A stretch of DNA of 64,000 nucleotides from Cyanobium sp. WAJ14-Wanaka (GCF_024345375.1 NZ_JAGQAZ010000002.1:248001-312000), one strand, 5' to 3'; positions 27,893-37,765 are shown, counted from the first letter of the stretch. Notes: generated by a model from the sequence alone, not told the origin. Numbers and translations: made by a program.

Positions 27893-29755
27893 ATGAGTGA
27901 ACTCGGCGATTTCATTGAGGCCTCTGGCCTGCTCAGCTACGACCCAGCTGCCATTACCCGGATTTATGCCGGCCACCCGCAAAGGCTGATCAAGAGGCTC
28001 TGGCAAACCCTGGTACCGATCGGCCTCTACCTATTGGGAGTGGCAAGCGACTGGCTATTCGGTCTCTTGCGCAATTCGGAGCGGGCCCGCAACCGGTCCC
28101 GGGAAGCCGCAGAACTGCTGGTGGCCCTGGGGCCTGCCTTCATCAAGGCCGGCCAGGCCCTATCCACCCGGCCAGACATCGTGCCCCCGGTGCTGCTGGA
28201 GGAACTAGCCCAACTCCAAGACCAACTACCCGGTTTCGACAGCGCCCTGGCGATGGCCTGCATTGAGGAGGACCTGGGCGCACCAATCAGCACGATCTAT
28301 GCCCAGCTGGATGCCGAACCCATCTCGGCGGCCTCCCTGGGCCAGGTGCACAAGGGGGTTTTACCCACTGGCCAAACGGTGGCCGTGAAGGTGCAAAGGC
28401 CTGGCCTGCGGGAGCAAATCACGCTCGATCTATACATCGTGCGCAATATCGCCGCCTGGCTCAACCGCAACGTGGGCCTGATCCGCTCCGACCTGGTCGC
28501 CCTGATCGACGAACTGGGCAAGCGGGTGTTTGAGGAGATGGACTACCTAAATGAAGCGAGCAACGCCGAGGCCTTTGCCCGGCTCCACAGCCAAAACCCC
28601 CGCATAGCAGTACCAGCCATCTACCGGCACGCCACCAGCCGCCGGGTGCTGACGATGGAATGGATTGATGGGGTAAAGCTCACCAATCTGGAGGCGGTTC
28701 GCCAGCTGGGTATCGACCCCGACGACATGGTGAACGTAGGGGTGAACTGCAGCCTGCAACAACTGCTGGAGCACGGCTTCTTCCACGCCGATCCCCATCC
28801 CGGCAACCTGCTGGCCCTGCCCGATGGCCGTTTGGCCTACCTGGACTTCGGAATGATGAGTGAGGTGAGCCGTGAATCGCGCACCGGCCTGATCCAGGCG
28901 GTGGTGCATCTGGTCAACCGCAACTTCTCAAAACTGTCCAAGGATTTTGTATCCCTCGGCTTCCTCGCGGAAGACGTGAACCTCGAGCCGATCGTGCCCG
29001 CCTTCGAAAATGTCTTTGGCCAGGCGATCGAAATGGGCGTCAGCAGGATGGATTTCAAGGCCGTCACCGACGACCTTTCCGGTGTGATGTATCGCTTCCC
29101 CTTCCGGGTGCCCCCCTATTACGCCCTGATCATCAGGTCACTGGTGACCCTCGAGGGGATCGCCCTAAGCGTGGATCCCGATTTCAAAATCCTCGGAGCG
29201 GCCTACCCCTATTTCGCCAGGCGCCTAATGGAAGATCCCGATCCATCCCTGCGGGAAAGCCTCAAGGAAATGCTGTTTGACGGCGAAATCTTCCGCTGGC
29301 AAAGGCTCGACAACCTGATTGCCAGTGCCTCCCAGGGCAGCCAACTGGATCTGGAAAGCCTGCTGGATCAAGTTCTCGATTTTCTGTTCTCCGCCAATGG
29401 GGGGCTGTTGCGCCAGCAGCTGGTGGAGGCCGCGATCGAACAGGTGGATGCGGTTGCCTGGAGCGCCACCCTGCAACTCAGCCAGCGGATCCCAGCGCGG
29501 TTACAACCACCTGGGCTCAAAAAAGGCTCCTGGAAGGCCAGCCAGGATCCATTGCCAATGCTGAATCTGGAGCCGATTCGGCAACTGGTGGCAATTCTGC
29601 AGGCCCTACCTGGGTTCGAGCCCCAGCTCCTGCTCAAACGCCTGCCCCGGGTCCTGGGGGAACCCAACCTGCGCCAGATGGGTGTGCAAATGGCAAAGGG
29701 CCTGGCGGAGCGCAGCGTGGTGCGTCTCTTGAGGGATGTGCTTGTTCCCGCTTGA
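27893..29755 (+). CDS. UbiB/AarF/ABC1 family kinase-like protein
   Basis: A protein of about 620 residues with the atypical kinase signature: KAGQALSTRPDIVPP (KxGQ motif), the Ala-rich ASLGQVHKGVL, VAVKVQRPG, then the catalytic-type HADPHPGNLL and YLDFGMMSE. The family is linked to quinone/prenyl-lipid synthesis (UbiB) and plastoglobule lipid metabolism in plants. The ATG at 27893 is preferred; another ATG at 27857 adds 12 residues. It is divergent from recN. Confidence 0.92.
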   Translation: MSELGDFIEASGLLSYDPAAITRIYAGHPQRLIKRLWQTLVPIGLYLLGVASDWLFGLLRNSERARNRSREAAELLVALGPAFIKAGQALSTRPDIVPPVLLEELAQLQDQLPGFDSALAMACIEEDLGAPISTIYAQLDAEPISAASLGQVHKGVLPTGQTVAVKVQRPGLREQITLDLYIVRNIAAWLNRNVGLIRSDLVALIDELGKRVFEEMDYLNEASNAEAFARLHSQNPRIAVPAIYRHATSRRVLTMEWIDGVKLTNLEAVRQLGIDPDDMVNVGVNCSLQQLLEHGFFHADPHPGNLLALPDGRLAYLDFGMMSEVSRESRTGLIQAVVHLVNRNFSKLSKDFVSLGFLAEDVNLEPIVPAFENVFGQAIEMGVSRMDFKAVTDDLSGVMYRFPFRVPPYYALIIRSLVTLEGIALSVDPDFKILGAAYPYFARRLMEDPDPSLRESLKEMLFDGEIFRWQRLDNLIASASQGSQLDLESLLDQVLDFLFSANGGLLRQQLVEAAIEQVDAVAWSATLQLSQRIPARLQPPGLKKGSWKASQDPLPMLNLEPIRQLVAILQALPGFEPQLLLKRLPRVLGEPNLRQMGVQMAKGLAERSVVRLLRDVLVPA

Positions 29756-29795
29756 GCAGTTGGGCTAAAGCACCTAGGGTTTCGGTCATATTGGT

Positions 29796-30362
29796 TTGAG
29801 CTCCTTGAACAAGCGCCGCGCTCTTTTCGCTGCAGCTGCAGCCCTGGGCCTAGCTGTCGGCTCGCCGGCTGGCCTGGCAGCCGAAAACCTAGTTTTCGTT
29901 AGCGGTGCCTTTCGCCGCTCAATTCCCGTGGCCGAATTAGAGCACCTGGCCCAGACAGGCCAAGCCGTTGGTCTGACCGCAGATGTGCTGGCCATAAGCA
30001 AGCAAAAGCCCGCGGAAGTGGCAAAAATGCTCAACCAATCGCTGAGCATGCCGGTCACCTTGGTCAGTCGCCTGCTCAATACCCGCATAGGCGAAGCAAT
30101 CTTGGCCCGCCTGGCGAAGGTGGTCTATCCGCTCAAGGCATCCCAAGAAGGCGTCCTAGCCCTACGCGCAGCTGTGATCATTGCCATCGCCAACGGCAAT
30201 GGCTCGATCAACGCCATTTCCTTTTTAAAGGCCTATCCGGTGGCGGAAATGGAAGTGAGCATTCCAGCCTTGATGGCCGCCCTGAAGAAAGCCCGTTCCC
30301 TCGCCGAACTGGTGAGATTTTTCAGTGAATCGCCCCTCGATGGTCTGAAGCCCGCGCCCTAG
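29796..30362 (+). CDS. DUF1400-type exported protein
   Basis: The 188-residue protein has an N-terminal signal peptide (KRRALFAAAAALGLAVGSPAG, cleavage after about LAA). It has the phrase ENLVFVSGAFRRSIPVAELE, which resembles the DUF1400 domain found before alpha/beta hydrolases in cyanobacteria. Here the hydrolase part is absent; the DUF1400-like unit stands alone, probably in the periplasm or lumen. The start is TTG at 29796 or 29805. Function unknown. Confidence 0.7.
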   Translation: MSSLNKRRALFAAAAALGLAVGSPAGLAAENLVFVSGAFRRSIPVAELEHLAQTGQAVGLTADVLAISKQKPAEVAKMLNQSLSMPVTLVSRLLNTRIGEAILARLAKVVYPLKASQEGVLALRAAVIIAIANGNGSINAISFLKAYPVAEMEVSIPALMAALKKARSLAELVRFFSESPLDGLKPAP

Positions 30363-30447
30363 ATTCGAAACGCAAACCCTTTTGCCCGTGCCCGTGCTCC
30401 GATCCATCCGGCGTCTGGGCAATTTGAGCTTCGGGGCTAAGCCGACC

Positions 30448-31506
30448 ATGCAGGACTGGCCTGGCCTGATTGAGGCCTACCGCCACTGGCTGCCGGTATC
30501 AGCAAAAACACCAGTCATCACCCTGCGGGAGGGGGCCACACCCCTGATCCCAGCTCCCGTAATTGCTGGCGAAATAGGTAGGGGCGTAAAGGTATTTCTC
30601 AAGTACGACGGCCTGAACCCCACCGGCTCCTTTAAGGACAGGGGCATGACCATGGCCATAAGCAAGGCCAAGGAGGCCGGCTCAGAGGCGGTGATCTGTG
30701 CCAGCACCGGCAACACCTCGGCCGCCGCCGCCGCCTACGCCCGCCGGGGGGGCATGAGGGCCTTTGTGCTGATTCCAGATGGCTATGTGGCCCAGGGGAA
30801 ATTGGCCCAGGCCCTGCTCTACGGAGCTGAAGTGGTGGCCGTGCAGGGCAATTTCGATGCGGCCTTGGAAATCGTGCGCGATGTGGCCGATCGCTACCCG
30901 ATCACCCTGGTGAACTCAGTAAATCCCTACAGACTTCAGGGCCAAAAAACTGCCGCCTTTGAGGTCGTAGACGCCCTGGGGGAAGCACCGGATTGGCTCT
31001 GCATCCCCGTGGGCAATGCCGGCAACATCTCCGCCTATTGGATGGGCTTCAACGAATACAAGGAAGCTGGCCACAGCCGCAAATTGCCCAAAATGATGGG
31101 CTTCCAGGCAGCTGGCTCAGCCCCCCTCGTATTGGGGCACAAGGTTGAACAACCGGACACCATTGCCACAGCGATCCGCATCGGCAATCCGGTAAACCGC
31201 GAGAAAGCCTTAGACGTCCGCCAGGCCAGTGGGGGCGATTTCATGGCGGTCAGCGACGCCGAGATCATCACCGCCTACAAGCTGCTGGGGGCCGGTGAAG
31301 GGGTCTTCTGCGAACCGGCCAGCGCGGCCTCCGTAGCGGGCCTTCTCAAGCGCAAGCACGAAGTGCCCAACGGGGCAACGGTCGTTTGCGTACTCACCGG
31401 CAATGGCCTTAAAGACCCCACCACTGCAATCGAGCACAACGATGCCAAGTTCCATACGGGTTTAGCTGCCAACACCGAAGTAGTTGCCAAGGTTTTGGGT
31501 TTCTAA
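30448..31506 (+). CDS. thrC: Threonine synthase
   Basis: A PLP enzyme converting O-phosphohomoserine to threonine. It has 352 residues from the ATG at 30448. The PLP-binding Lys lies in NPTGSFKDRGMT (about 55-66), with ASTGNTSAAAAAYARRGG and the glycine-rich IPVGNAGNISAYW. The open frame extends back to 30382 without family similarity. It is the last gene before the putative origin. Confidence 0.95.
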   Translation: MQDWPGLIEAYRHWLPVSAKTPVITLREGATPLIPAPVIAGEIGRGVKVFLKYDGLNPTGSFKDRGMTMAISKAKEAGSEAVICASTGNTSAAAAAYARRGGMRAFVLIPDGYVAQGKLAQALLYGAEVVAVQGNFDAALEIVRDVADRYPITLVNSVNPYRLQGQKTAAFEVVDALGEAPDWLCIPVGNAGNISAYWMGFNEYKEAGHSRKLPKMMGFQAAGSAPLVLGHKVEQPDTIATAIRIGNPVNREKALDVRQASGGDFMAVSDAEIITAYKLLGAGEGVFCEPASAASVAGLLKRKHEVPNGATVVCVLTGNGLKDPTTAIEHNDAKFHTGLAANTEVVAKVLGF

Positions 31507-31917
31507 AAATTCCAAGGGCTCCGGGAAAAATCAGCACAACCAATCGACAAAGCGTCTGCCCAAAACCTGGGGGAAACCCCGCAAAAGCTGGGCAGGGAAC
31601 ACCCCGTGCTCGATTTTTAAAAAGATCGGCTTTTCCGCAGGCAAGGGAAAAGGTGGAAAACGATCGGCTTTACCCATTTGGCAAATCTCAATCCCCAGGC
31701 CTGCAATGGCAACATCTCTTTAGTAGCAATGCTTCCAAAGGTTTTCCCAAGAACCACCAGCCCCTACTACGGCGATTTTGATTTTGTCCTTTAAATCAAT
31801 TAATCCTTTAAGAACAGAGCCTGGGGAGGACGGTTCACAGGCGTTGCGCAAAAGGCGGCCCTATGGAAGCGTGGGTGTCATCGTTTGCAGGCCACCTGGC
31901 TCGAAGGTCCGAATCCC
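31507..31917. other. Putative chromosomal replication origin (oriC) upstream of dnaN
   Basis: A gene-free stretch of about 410 bases, AT-richer than its flanks. It holds three to four DnaA-box-like nonamers (31631, 31652, 31742, with a weaker one near 31669), a direct repeat GATCGGCTTT at 31624 and 31662, an AT-rich tract CGATTTTTAAAAAGATCG at 31611-31628 suited to strand opening, and a small GGGG-AAA-CCCC hairpin near 31570. The flanking gene order (thrC, then dnaN, purL, purF, gyrA) is the origin-proximal order known in picocyanobacteria. The + strand base bias changes across it. The start point itself is not visible. Confidence 0.65.
31631..31660. promoter_or_regulatory. dnaA box: Pair of DnaA-box-like sequences, opposed
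   Basis: TTTTCCGCA on the plus strand (31631-31639) and TTTTCCACC on the minus strand (31652-31660) each differ at one base from the cyanobacterial-type box TTTTCCACA. A weaker TTTTCCCAA lies at 31742-31750. The sites face each other 12 bases apart. Confidence 0.5.
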
Positions 31918-33090
31918 ATGAAGCTGGTTTGCTCCCAATCGGAACTCAACGCCAGCCTCCAGCTGGTCAGCCGCGCAGTAGCAGGAAGGCCTACCCACCC
32001 GGTCTTGGCGAATGTGCTGCTTACGGCCGATGCAGGCACTGGCAGGCTGAGCCTCACGGGCTTTGATCTCAGCTTGGGCATTCAGACCAGCCTGGCGGCC
32101 AGTGTCGAAGCCAGTGGTGCCATCACCCTGCCCGCCCGCATGTTTGGTGAGATCGTCTCCAGGATGTCGGCGGATAGTCCGATCACCCTGCATTGCCCTG
32201 AGGGTTCTGAGCAGGTTGAGCTCACCAGTCTCTCGGGTAGCTACCAGATGCGGGGCATGCCAGCTGATGATTTTCCAGACTTGCCCCTGGTACAAAGCGG
32301 CACTCCGATCAAGCTGGAGGCTGAATCGCTGGTTAAGGGGCTACGGGCAAGCCTGTTTGCCAGTAGTGCCGATGAAGCCAAGCAAATCCTCACCGGCGTC
32401 CACCTCGCCCTGGATGCAGATGGTCTCGAATGCGCAGCCACCGACGGCCACCGTCTAGCGGTTTTGCGTCTGGACCATGCCACAAAAAACCCTGCCACAG
32501 AAAGCCACTCCGCAGAAACCAGTGAAAACGACGGCGAACCCTTTTCCGTAACGGTGCCCGCCCGCTCATTGCGTGAATTGGAGAGGTTGCTCTCCGGTCG
32601 CCAATCCAACGAGCCCCTGAGCCTTTTTTGCGACCGGGGCCAGGTGGTGTTTCTTTGGGCTGATCAGGTGCTGACCAGTCGCAGCCTGGATGGCAATTAC
32701 CCCAACTATCGACAGTTGATTCCCGAGGCTTTCAACCGCCAACTTCAGCTCGATCGTCGGGGTCTTATCTCTGCTTTAGAGCGCGTGGCGGTCCTCGCTG
32801 ACCAACACAACAACGTGGTCAAGTTCAGCGCCGATTCAGCCAAGGGCCAGGTGTTGATCCAGGCTGATGCCCAGGATGTGGGCAGTGGTTCAGAGGCCCT
32901 CGCCGCCGACATCAGTGGTGAAGACATTCAGATTGCCTTCAATGTTCGCTACCTGCTTGATGGTCTCAAGGCCATGGCCACCGATCAGGTGGTTTTGCAG
33001 TGCAACGCCCCAACTACTCCGGCGATTCTTACTCCCGTAGATGGTGGTCGCTTCACCTACCTGGTGATGCCCGTTCAAATCCGTAGCTGA
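31918..33090 (+). CDS. dnaN: DNA polymerase III sliding clamp, beta subunit
   Basis: The 390-residue ring-clamp protein starts MKLVCSQSELNASLQLVSRA and has the three-fold repeated clamp domains. Recognisable segments are FGEIVSRMSAD, ATDGHRLAVLRLD near 175 and the terminal FTYLVMPVQIRS. The ATG at 31918 matches the family start; the frame is open to 31885. It is the traditional first gene of picocyanobacterial genome maps. Confidence 0.97.
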   Translation: MKLVCSQSELNASLQLVSRAVAGRPTHPVLANVLLTADAGTGRLSLTGFDLSLGIQTSLAASVEASGAITLPARMFGEIVSRMSADSPITLHCPEGSEQVELTSLSGSYQMRGMPADDFPDLPLVQSGTPIKLEAESLVKGLRASLFASSADEAKQILTGVHLALDADGLECAATDGHRLAVLRLDHATKNPATESHSAETSENDGEPFSVTVPARSLRELERLLSGRQSNEPLSLFCDRGQVVFLWADQVLTSRSLDGNYPNYRQLIPEAFNRQLQLDRRGLISALERVAVLADQHNNVVKFSADSAKGQVLIQADAQDVGSGSEALAADISGEDIQIAFNVRYLLDGLKAMATDQVVLQCNAPTTPAILTPVDGGRFTYLVMPVQIRS

Positions 33091-33095
33091 TTGCC

Positions 33096-33800
33096 TTGGC
33101 GCTTCCCGAGCAGCTGCTGTTGCGTGATCTCCTGCGCCTGCGGGTGATGGACGAGCAGGTCGGCGACCAGGGCTCAGGGGTCAGTGTCTGGATGCATCCC
33201 CCCGTGCACCGTGTTTTGGGGTGGATTAGTAAGCCCGCCTCCTTTGGTAACCAGCGTTTGGTTTGGCGCCTCAACCAATTGCGTTCTCTGGCTGAGACCG
33301 AGCTGTTTGTGAAGGGCGATCCCAGCGAAACAGATCAGGCCACGGTGGAGCGCCTACCAACCTTGATAGATGCCACCCTCTTGGATCGCCGCCAGGAGGC
33401 CATTGGTTTTGTGGCGGATGCGGCCATTGAGCTCAAAACCGGCAGGATTCTCCATTACCTGGTCAGTCGCAGCGATCCCCGAGTGCCTGGGAGCAGCCGT
33501 TGGCGGCTCACTCCTGATCGGATTGTCGATCAAAAACCTGGCCAGGTTTTGACACCACTGGAAGGTTTGGACGACTTACCGCTCGCTAAGGCCAGCGTGC
33601 GCCAGGAGTTTCTGCGCAGGTCCAGGCGCTGGCGAGATCAGTTCCAGCAGGTTGGGGACCGCTTCGAAGAGCGGGTTGAGGGTTGGCTTGAGGAGCCCCC
33701 TTGGCAAAAAGATGGGTGGGAGCAACCCCAGGAACGGAATGGGCCCGGGCGGGGCCCAGCATCAGGTCGCCCAGAAACCGATGAAGACCCCTGGATCTGA
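33096..33800 (+). CDS. PRC-barrel domain protein, conserved next to dnaN
   Basis: The 234-residue protein starts at a TTG (33096) only five bases after dnaN. It contains PRC-barrel-like beta-strand segments twice, around LRDLLRLRVMDEQV and DATLLDRRQEAIGFVADAAI, with GRILHYLVSRSDPRVPG SSRW in between and a charged Pro/Gly-rich tail. PRC barrels occur in photosynthetic reaction-centre subunit H and RimM. The gene regularly separates dnaN from purL in picocyanobacteria. Specific function unknown. Confidence 0.8.
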   Translation: MALPEQLLLRDLLRLRVMDEQVGDQGSGVSVWMHPPVHRVLGWISKPASFGNQRLVWRLNQLRSLAETELFVKGDPSETDQATVERLPTLIDATLLDRRQEAIGFVADAAIELKTGRILHYLVSRSDPRVPGSSRWRLTPDRIVDQKPGQVLTPLEGLDDLPLAKASVRQEFLRRSRRWRDQFQQVGDRFEERVEGWLEEPPWQKDGWEQPQERNGPGRGPASGRPETDEDPWI

Positions 33801-33826
33801 TACTGGAAGCCTGCTGCTGATCCGTT

Positions 33827-36202
33827 GTGGTTGCTGTCCGCTTCGATGCGCCGGACTACTCCGTGTCCGATGCGCTCCGTAAGGAGAACCTCAGCCAGTC
33901 TGACTACGACGAGATTTGCCGACGTTTGGGCCGATCTCCCAACCGCGCCGAGCTGGGGATGTTTGGGGTGATGTGGTCGGAGCACTGTTGCTACCGCAAT
34001 TCCAGGCCCCTGCTCCAGGGTTTTCCCACCACCGGCCCCAGGATTCTGGTGGGCCCTGGAGAAAATGCCGGAGTGGTGGATCTGGGGGATGGGCAGCGCC
34101 TCGCTTTCAAGATTGAAAGCCACAACCACCCATCTGCAGTTGAGCCCTTCCAGGGGGCCGCCACCGGGGTGGGAGGGATTCTTCGCGACATCTTCACCAT
34201 GGGTGCCAGGCCCATTGCCCTGCTGAATGCCCTGCGCTTTGGCCCCCTAGATGAGGAGAGCAATGTGGGCTTGATGGAGGGGGTTGTGGCAGGCATTGCC
34301 CACTACGGCAACTGCGTTGGCGTGCCAACGGTTGGTGGAGAGGTGGCATTTGACCCCAGTTATTCCGGTAATCCCCTGGTCAATGCCATGGCCCTTGGGC
34401 TGATGGAGACCGAGGAGATCGTCTGCTCCGGCGCCAGGGGTGTGGGCAATCCGGTGGTTTACGTGGGCAGTACCACGGGCCGTGACGGCATGGGTGGTGC
34501 CAGCTTTGCCAGTGCGGAGCTCACCGAAGCCTCCCTGGATGATCGCCCTGCGGTGCAGGTGGGAGATCCATTCCTGGAGAAGGGTTTGATTGAGGCCTGT
34601 TTAGAGGCCTTCCAGAGCGGCGATGTGCTGGCCGCCCAGGATATGGGAGCTGCGGGTCTTACCTGTAGTTGCTCGGAAATGGCCGCAAAAGGTGGCTTGG
34701 GGATCGAGCTTGATCTCGACAAGGTGCCGGCCCGGGAAGCAGGCATGACCCCCTATGAGTTCTTGCTCAGCGAATCCCAGGAGCGGATGCTGTTTGTGGT
34801 GAAACCAGGTAAGGAGGAGGCCTTGATGGCCCGTTTCCGCCGCTGGGGTCTCCAGGCTGCCGTGGTGGGTCGGGTCTTGCCCGACAACATTGTGCGGGTG
34901 TTGCAAAACGGTGAGGTGGCAGCGGAGGTGCCAGCTAATGCCCTGGCTGACGACACCCCGATCAATCACCATGAATTGATCAGTGAACCCCCAGCGGAAA
35001 TCCAGGCCCATTGGCGCTGGCAAGAATCCCAGCTGCCCCAGGCTTCCTTAGCTGGCATTGCCACCGGCAATCCCCAAACCTGGGGCCAGGTGCTGTTGGC
35101 CCTGCTCGACGATCCCACGATCGGCAGTAAGCGGTGGGTTTATCGCCAATACGACCACCAGGTCCAGGCAAACACGGTGGTGCCGCCGGGGGGAGCTGAT
35201 GCCGCCGTGGTGCGCTTGCGACCCCAGCAGGGGCCCGATGCGATGGCCAAGGCGAACCGCGGCGTGGCCGCTGTGGTCGACTGCCCCAATCGTTGGGTCT
35301 ATTTAGATCCGGAAAGGGGTGGCATGGCGGCGGTGGCAGAGGCTGCTCGCAACCTCAGTTGTGTGGGGGCAGAGCCCCTGGCCGTAACCGACAACCTCAA
35401 CTTTCCTTCCCCGGAAACTCCGACCGGTTATTGGCAACTTGCCCTGTCCTGTCGGGGTTTATCGGCCGCTTGTATGGCCCTTGATACCCCGGTTACGGGG
35501 GGCAATGTCTCCCTCTACAACGAAACCCGCCTCCCCGACGGAAGGATGCAACCGATTCACCCCACTCCGGTGGTGGGAATGGTGGGCTTGGTCCACGATC
35601 TGGCCCACGTAACCGGTTTGGCCTGGCGGGAACCAGGTGATCGGATTTGGCTCTTGGGAGCACCTTTGACCGATGGTTTGGATCCGAGGGTGAGCCTTGC
35701 CGGCACCAGCTATCTGGAGGTTGTCCACGGTTTGGTGACCGGTAGGCCCCCGGAGATTGATTTAGTTCTAGAGAGGGACGTTCAGGCCTTCCTACGCCAG
35801 GCCATTGCGGCTGGTCTGGTTGCCTCTGCCCACGACCTCAGTGATGGGGGTTTGGCGGTCGCTGCAGCTGAGGCTTGCATTGCTTCCGGGTATGGCGCCC
35901 ACCTGGAGCTGCCTTCCTCCCCAGCTCGCCTGGACCATCTTTTGTTTGGCGAGGGCGGGGCACGCATTTTGGTGAGCATTAAGCCCGCCCAGGCTGCGGC
36001 CTGGCAGCAGGCCCTAGATCAATTTGGTGCCGCAGGTAACCAGGTGCCAGCCCAGTGTCTGGGGGTGGTGGAGGCGGGTGATCAATTTTTGATCAGCCAG
36101 GCCGGGGTTGATCTGCTGCAACTGCCGGTGGCCGAACTCCGCGAAAGTTTTGAGCAGGCCCTGCCCAGGCGTTTGGGGGCTGATCTGGCGCCCCCGCTTT
36201 GA
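33827..36202 (+). CDS. purL: Phosphoribosylformylglycinamidine synthase subunit PurL
   Basis: The 791-residue synthetase subunit of FGAM synthase, fourth step of purine synthesis; it works with PurQ and PurS encoded elsewhere. Motifs are [11 protein letters not shown], the substrate/ATP site [20 protein letters not shown] and GGDVxG-like metal sites repeated in the second half ([13 protein letters not shown]). The GTG start at 33827 is used. The stop TGA overlaps the purF ATG by one base, indicating translational coupling. Confidence 0.96.
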   Translation: MVAVRFDAPDYSVSDALRKENLSQSDYDEICRRLGRSPNRAELGMFGVMWSEHCCYRNSRPLLQGFPTTGPRILVGPGENAGVVDLGDGQRLAFKIESHNHPSAVEPFQGAATGVGGILRDIFTMGARPIALLNALRFGPLDEESNVGLMEGVVAGIAHYGNCVGVPTVGGEVAFDPSYSGNPLVNAMALGLMETEEIVCSGARGVGNPVVYVGSTTGRDGMGGASFASAELTEASLDDRPAVQVGDPFLEKGLIEACLEAFQSGDVLAAQDMGAAGLTCSCSEMAAKGGLGIELDLDKVPAREAGMTPYEFLLSESQERMLFVVKPGKEEALMARFRRWGLQAAVVGRVLPDNIVRVLQNGEVAAEVPANALADDTPINHHELISEPPAEIQAHWRWQESQLPQASLAGIATGNPQTWGQVLLALLDDPTIGSKRWVYRQYDHQVQANTVVPPGGADAAVVRLRPQQGPDAMAKANRGVAAVVDCPNRWVYLDPERGGMAAVAEAARNLSCVGAEPLAVTDNLNFPSPETPTGYWQLALSCRGLSAACMALDTPVTGGNVSLYNETRLPDGRMQPIHPTPVVGMVGLVHDLAHVTGLAWREPGDRIWLLGAPLTDGLDPRVSLAGTSYLEVVHGLVTGRPPEIDLVLERDVQAFLRQAIAAGLVASAHDLSDGGLAVAAAEACIASGYGAHLELPSSPARLDHLLFGEGGARILVSIKPAQAAAWQQALDQFGAAGNQVPAQCLGVVEAGDQFLISQAGVDLLQLPVAELRESFEQALPRRLGADLAPPL

Positions 36203-37710
36203 TGGGCTCGCTGATGCAGAATGAAATCCCCTATCGGTTTGTCCAGGCGCCTGTGGTTAAAGAGCGTCCCGACAAGCCAGAAGAAGCCTGTGGTGTGTAT
36301 GCCGTTCTGGCATCCGACCAGCCAGTTGCAAACCTCACCTATTTCGGTCTCTATGCCCTCCAGCACCGCGGTCAGGAATCGGCGGGCATAGCTGTTTTTG
36401 ATGGAGAGCACAAGGTCAGGCTCCATAAAGACATGGGTTTGGTGAGCCAGGTCTTTGACCAGGACATGCTTGAGCGGATGCAGGGTCAATTGGCCATCGG
36501 CCATAACCGCTATTCCACAACTGGCAGCAGCAAGGTCTGTAACGCCCAGCCGGTGGTTTTGATGACCCGTCTGGGTCCATTTGCCCTCGCCCACAACGGC
36601 AATTTGGTCAATGCTCCCGAATTGCGCCAGAAGCTGGCCGACATTGCCAATGAGCTCACCTCCACCACCGATTCTGAGCTGATTGCTTTCTGTCTTCAAA
36701 AGGCAGTCAATGAGGGCAAGGATTGGGATGGGGCTTTGCGCTCAGCTGCTGGCTGCTGTCGGGGTGCTTTTAGCCTGGTGATCGGTACTCCGGTGGGCCT
36801 TTTTGCCCTTAGGGATGGCCATGGGATAAGGCCGCTGGTTTTTGGCCATATTGGTGATATTGAAAAGGCCCAGTGGGTTGTAAGTAGTGAAAGCTGTGGT
36901 TTAGATATTATCGGCGCCAAATTTGATGGTGATGTGAATCCAGGTGAAATTATCCATTTTAAACCGGGGAATTCCCAGCCCCAGCGCAGTCAATGGACTA
37001 GCGAGCCGGTCAAGCTTTGTGTGTTTGAAATGATCTATTTTGCCAGGCCAGACAGCCGTTTCTTTGGCGAATCACTGTATAGCTATAGGGTGCGTATTGG
37101 TGAAACCCTGGCCCGTGAGAATCCCGTAGAAGCAGATATCGTAATTGGCGTTCCTGATTCCGGAATCCCCGCCGCGATTGGCTATTCACAATTCAGCGGC
37201 ATTCCCTTTGGAGATGGGTTGATAAAAAATCGCTATGTTGGTCGCACATTTATTCAGCCCACCCAGGCGATGCGTGAGGCAGGTATCCGGGTAAAGCTCA
37301 ATCCTTTGCCGGATGTGCTATCCGGTAAAAGGGTTGTTGTGATTGATGATTCGATTGTGCGAGGTACCACCAGCAGGAAGCTGGTGGCGGCCCTCCGGGA
37401 TGCCGGTGCCACCGAAGTGCACATGCGGATTAGTTCGCCGCCCGTAACCCACCCCTGCTTCTACGGAATAGACACGGATACCCAGGATCAGTTGATTGCT
37501 GCCCGCCTCACCTTGGCAGAGATAGCTGAGCACTTGGGAGTGGATTCCCTTGCCTATCTAAGTAAATCTGGCATGGTTGATGCAGCAAAGGACAATTCCA
37601 GTCATTTCTGCTCTGCTTGCTTCGATGGTGCCTATCCCATTGAAATGGAAGAATCAGTGAGCTCCAGTAAACTGATGTTGGAGCCCGCTGGTATTGCGGC
37701 CACTGTTTAA
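36202..37710 (+). CDS. purF: Amidophosphoribosyltransferase
   Basis: Commits PRPP to purine synthesis. It has 502 residues from the ATG in the TGATG overlap with purL. An N-terminal propeptide of about 29 residues precedes the nucleophile Cys30 in EEACGVYAV. The glutaminase domain shows HRGQESAGIA and GHNRYST; the PRPP loop is VVVIDDSIVRGTTS. The C-terminal SSHFCSACFDGAYP has Cys residues of the iron-sulfur cluster seen in the Bacillus-type enzyme. Composition here is slightly more AT-rich than upstream. Confidence 0.96.
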   Translation: MGSLMQNEIPYRFVQAPVVKERPDKPEEACGVYAVLASDQPVANLTYFGLYALQHRGQESAGIAVFDGEHKVRLHKDMGLVSQVFDQDMLERMQGQLAIGHNRYSTTGSSKVCNAQPVVLMTRLGPFALAHNGNLVNAPELRQKLADIANELTSTTDSELIAFCLQKAVNEGKDWDGALRSAAGCCRGAFSLVIGTPVGLFALRDGHGIRPLVFGHIGDIEKAQWVVSSESCGLDIIGAKFDGDVNPGEIIHFKPGNSQPQRSQWTSEPVKLCVFEMIYFARPDSRFFGESLYSYRVRIGETLARENPVEADIVIGVPDSGIPAAIGYSQFSGIPFGDGLIKNRYVGRTFIQPTQAMREAGIRVKLNPLPDVLSGKRVVVIDDSIVRGTTSRKLVAALRDAGATEVHMRISSPPVTHPCFYGIDTDTQDQLIAARLTLAEIAEHLGVDSLAYLSKSGMVDAAKDNSSHFCSACFDGAYPIEMEESVSSSKLMLEPAGIAATV

Positions 37711-37719
37711 ATTCTTAAT

Positions 37720-37765
37720 AGGCTAGATTTTAAGGGCTTAGATTGTTAACTGCTTAGATTGTTAA
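37720..37765. repeat. Short tandem repeats at the purF/gyrA 3' junction
   Basis: GCTTAGATTGTTAA occurs at 37736-37749 and again at 37752-37765, a 16-base period, with a decayed third unit (GGCTAGATTTTAA) from about 37721. The right copy contains the last codons and the stop of the minus-strand gyrA-like gene, so the others are extra copies of that gene's end. Confidence 0.75.

Noticed and set aside
31484-31723. 79-codon open frame overlapping the end of thrC
   Set aside because: Lys/Ser/Pro-rich translation without any recognisable feature, lying across the putative origin; it looks like chance.
31900-31925. GGTCCGAATCC, resembling a tRNA T-arm, just before dnaN
   Set aside because: No matching acceptor, D or anticodon stems upstream; the dnaN start codon overlaps where the acceptor end would be.
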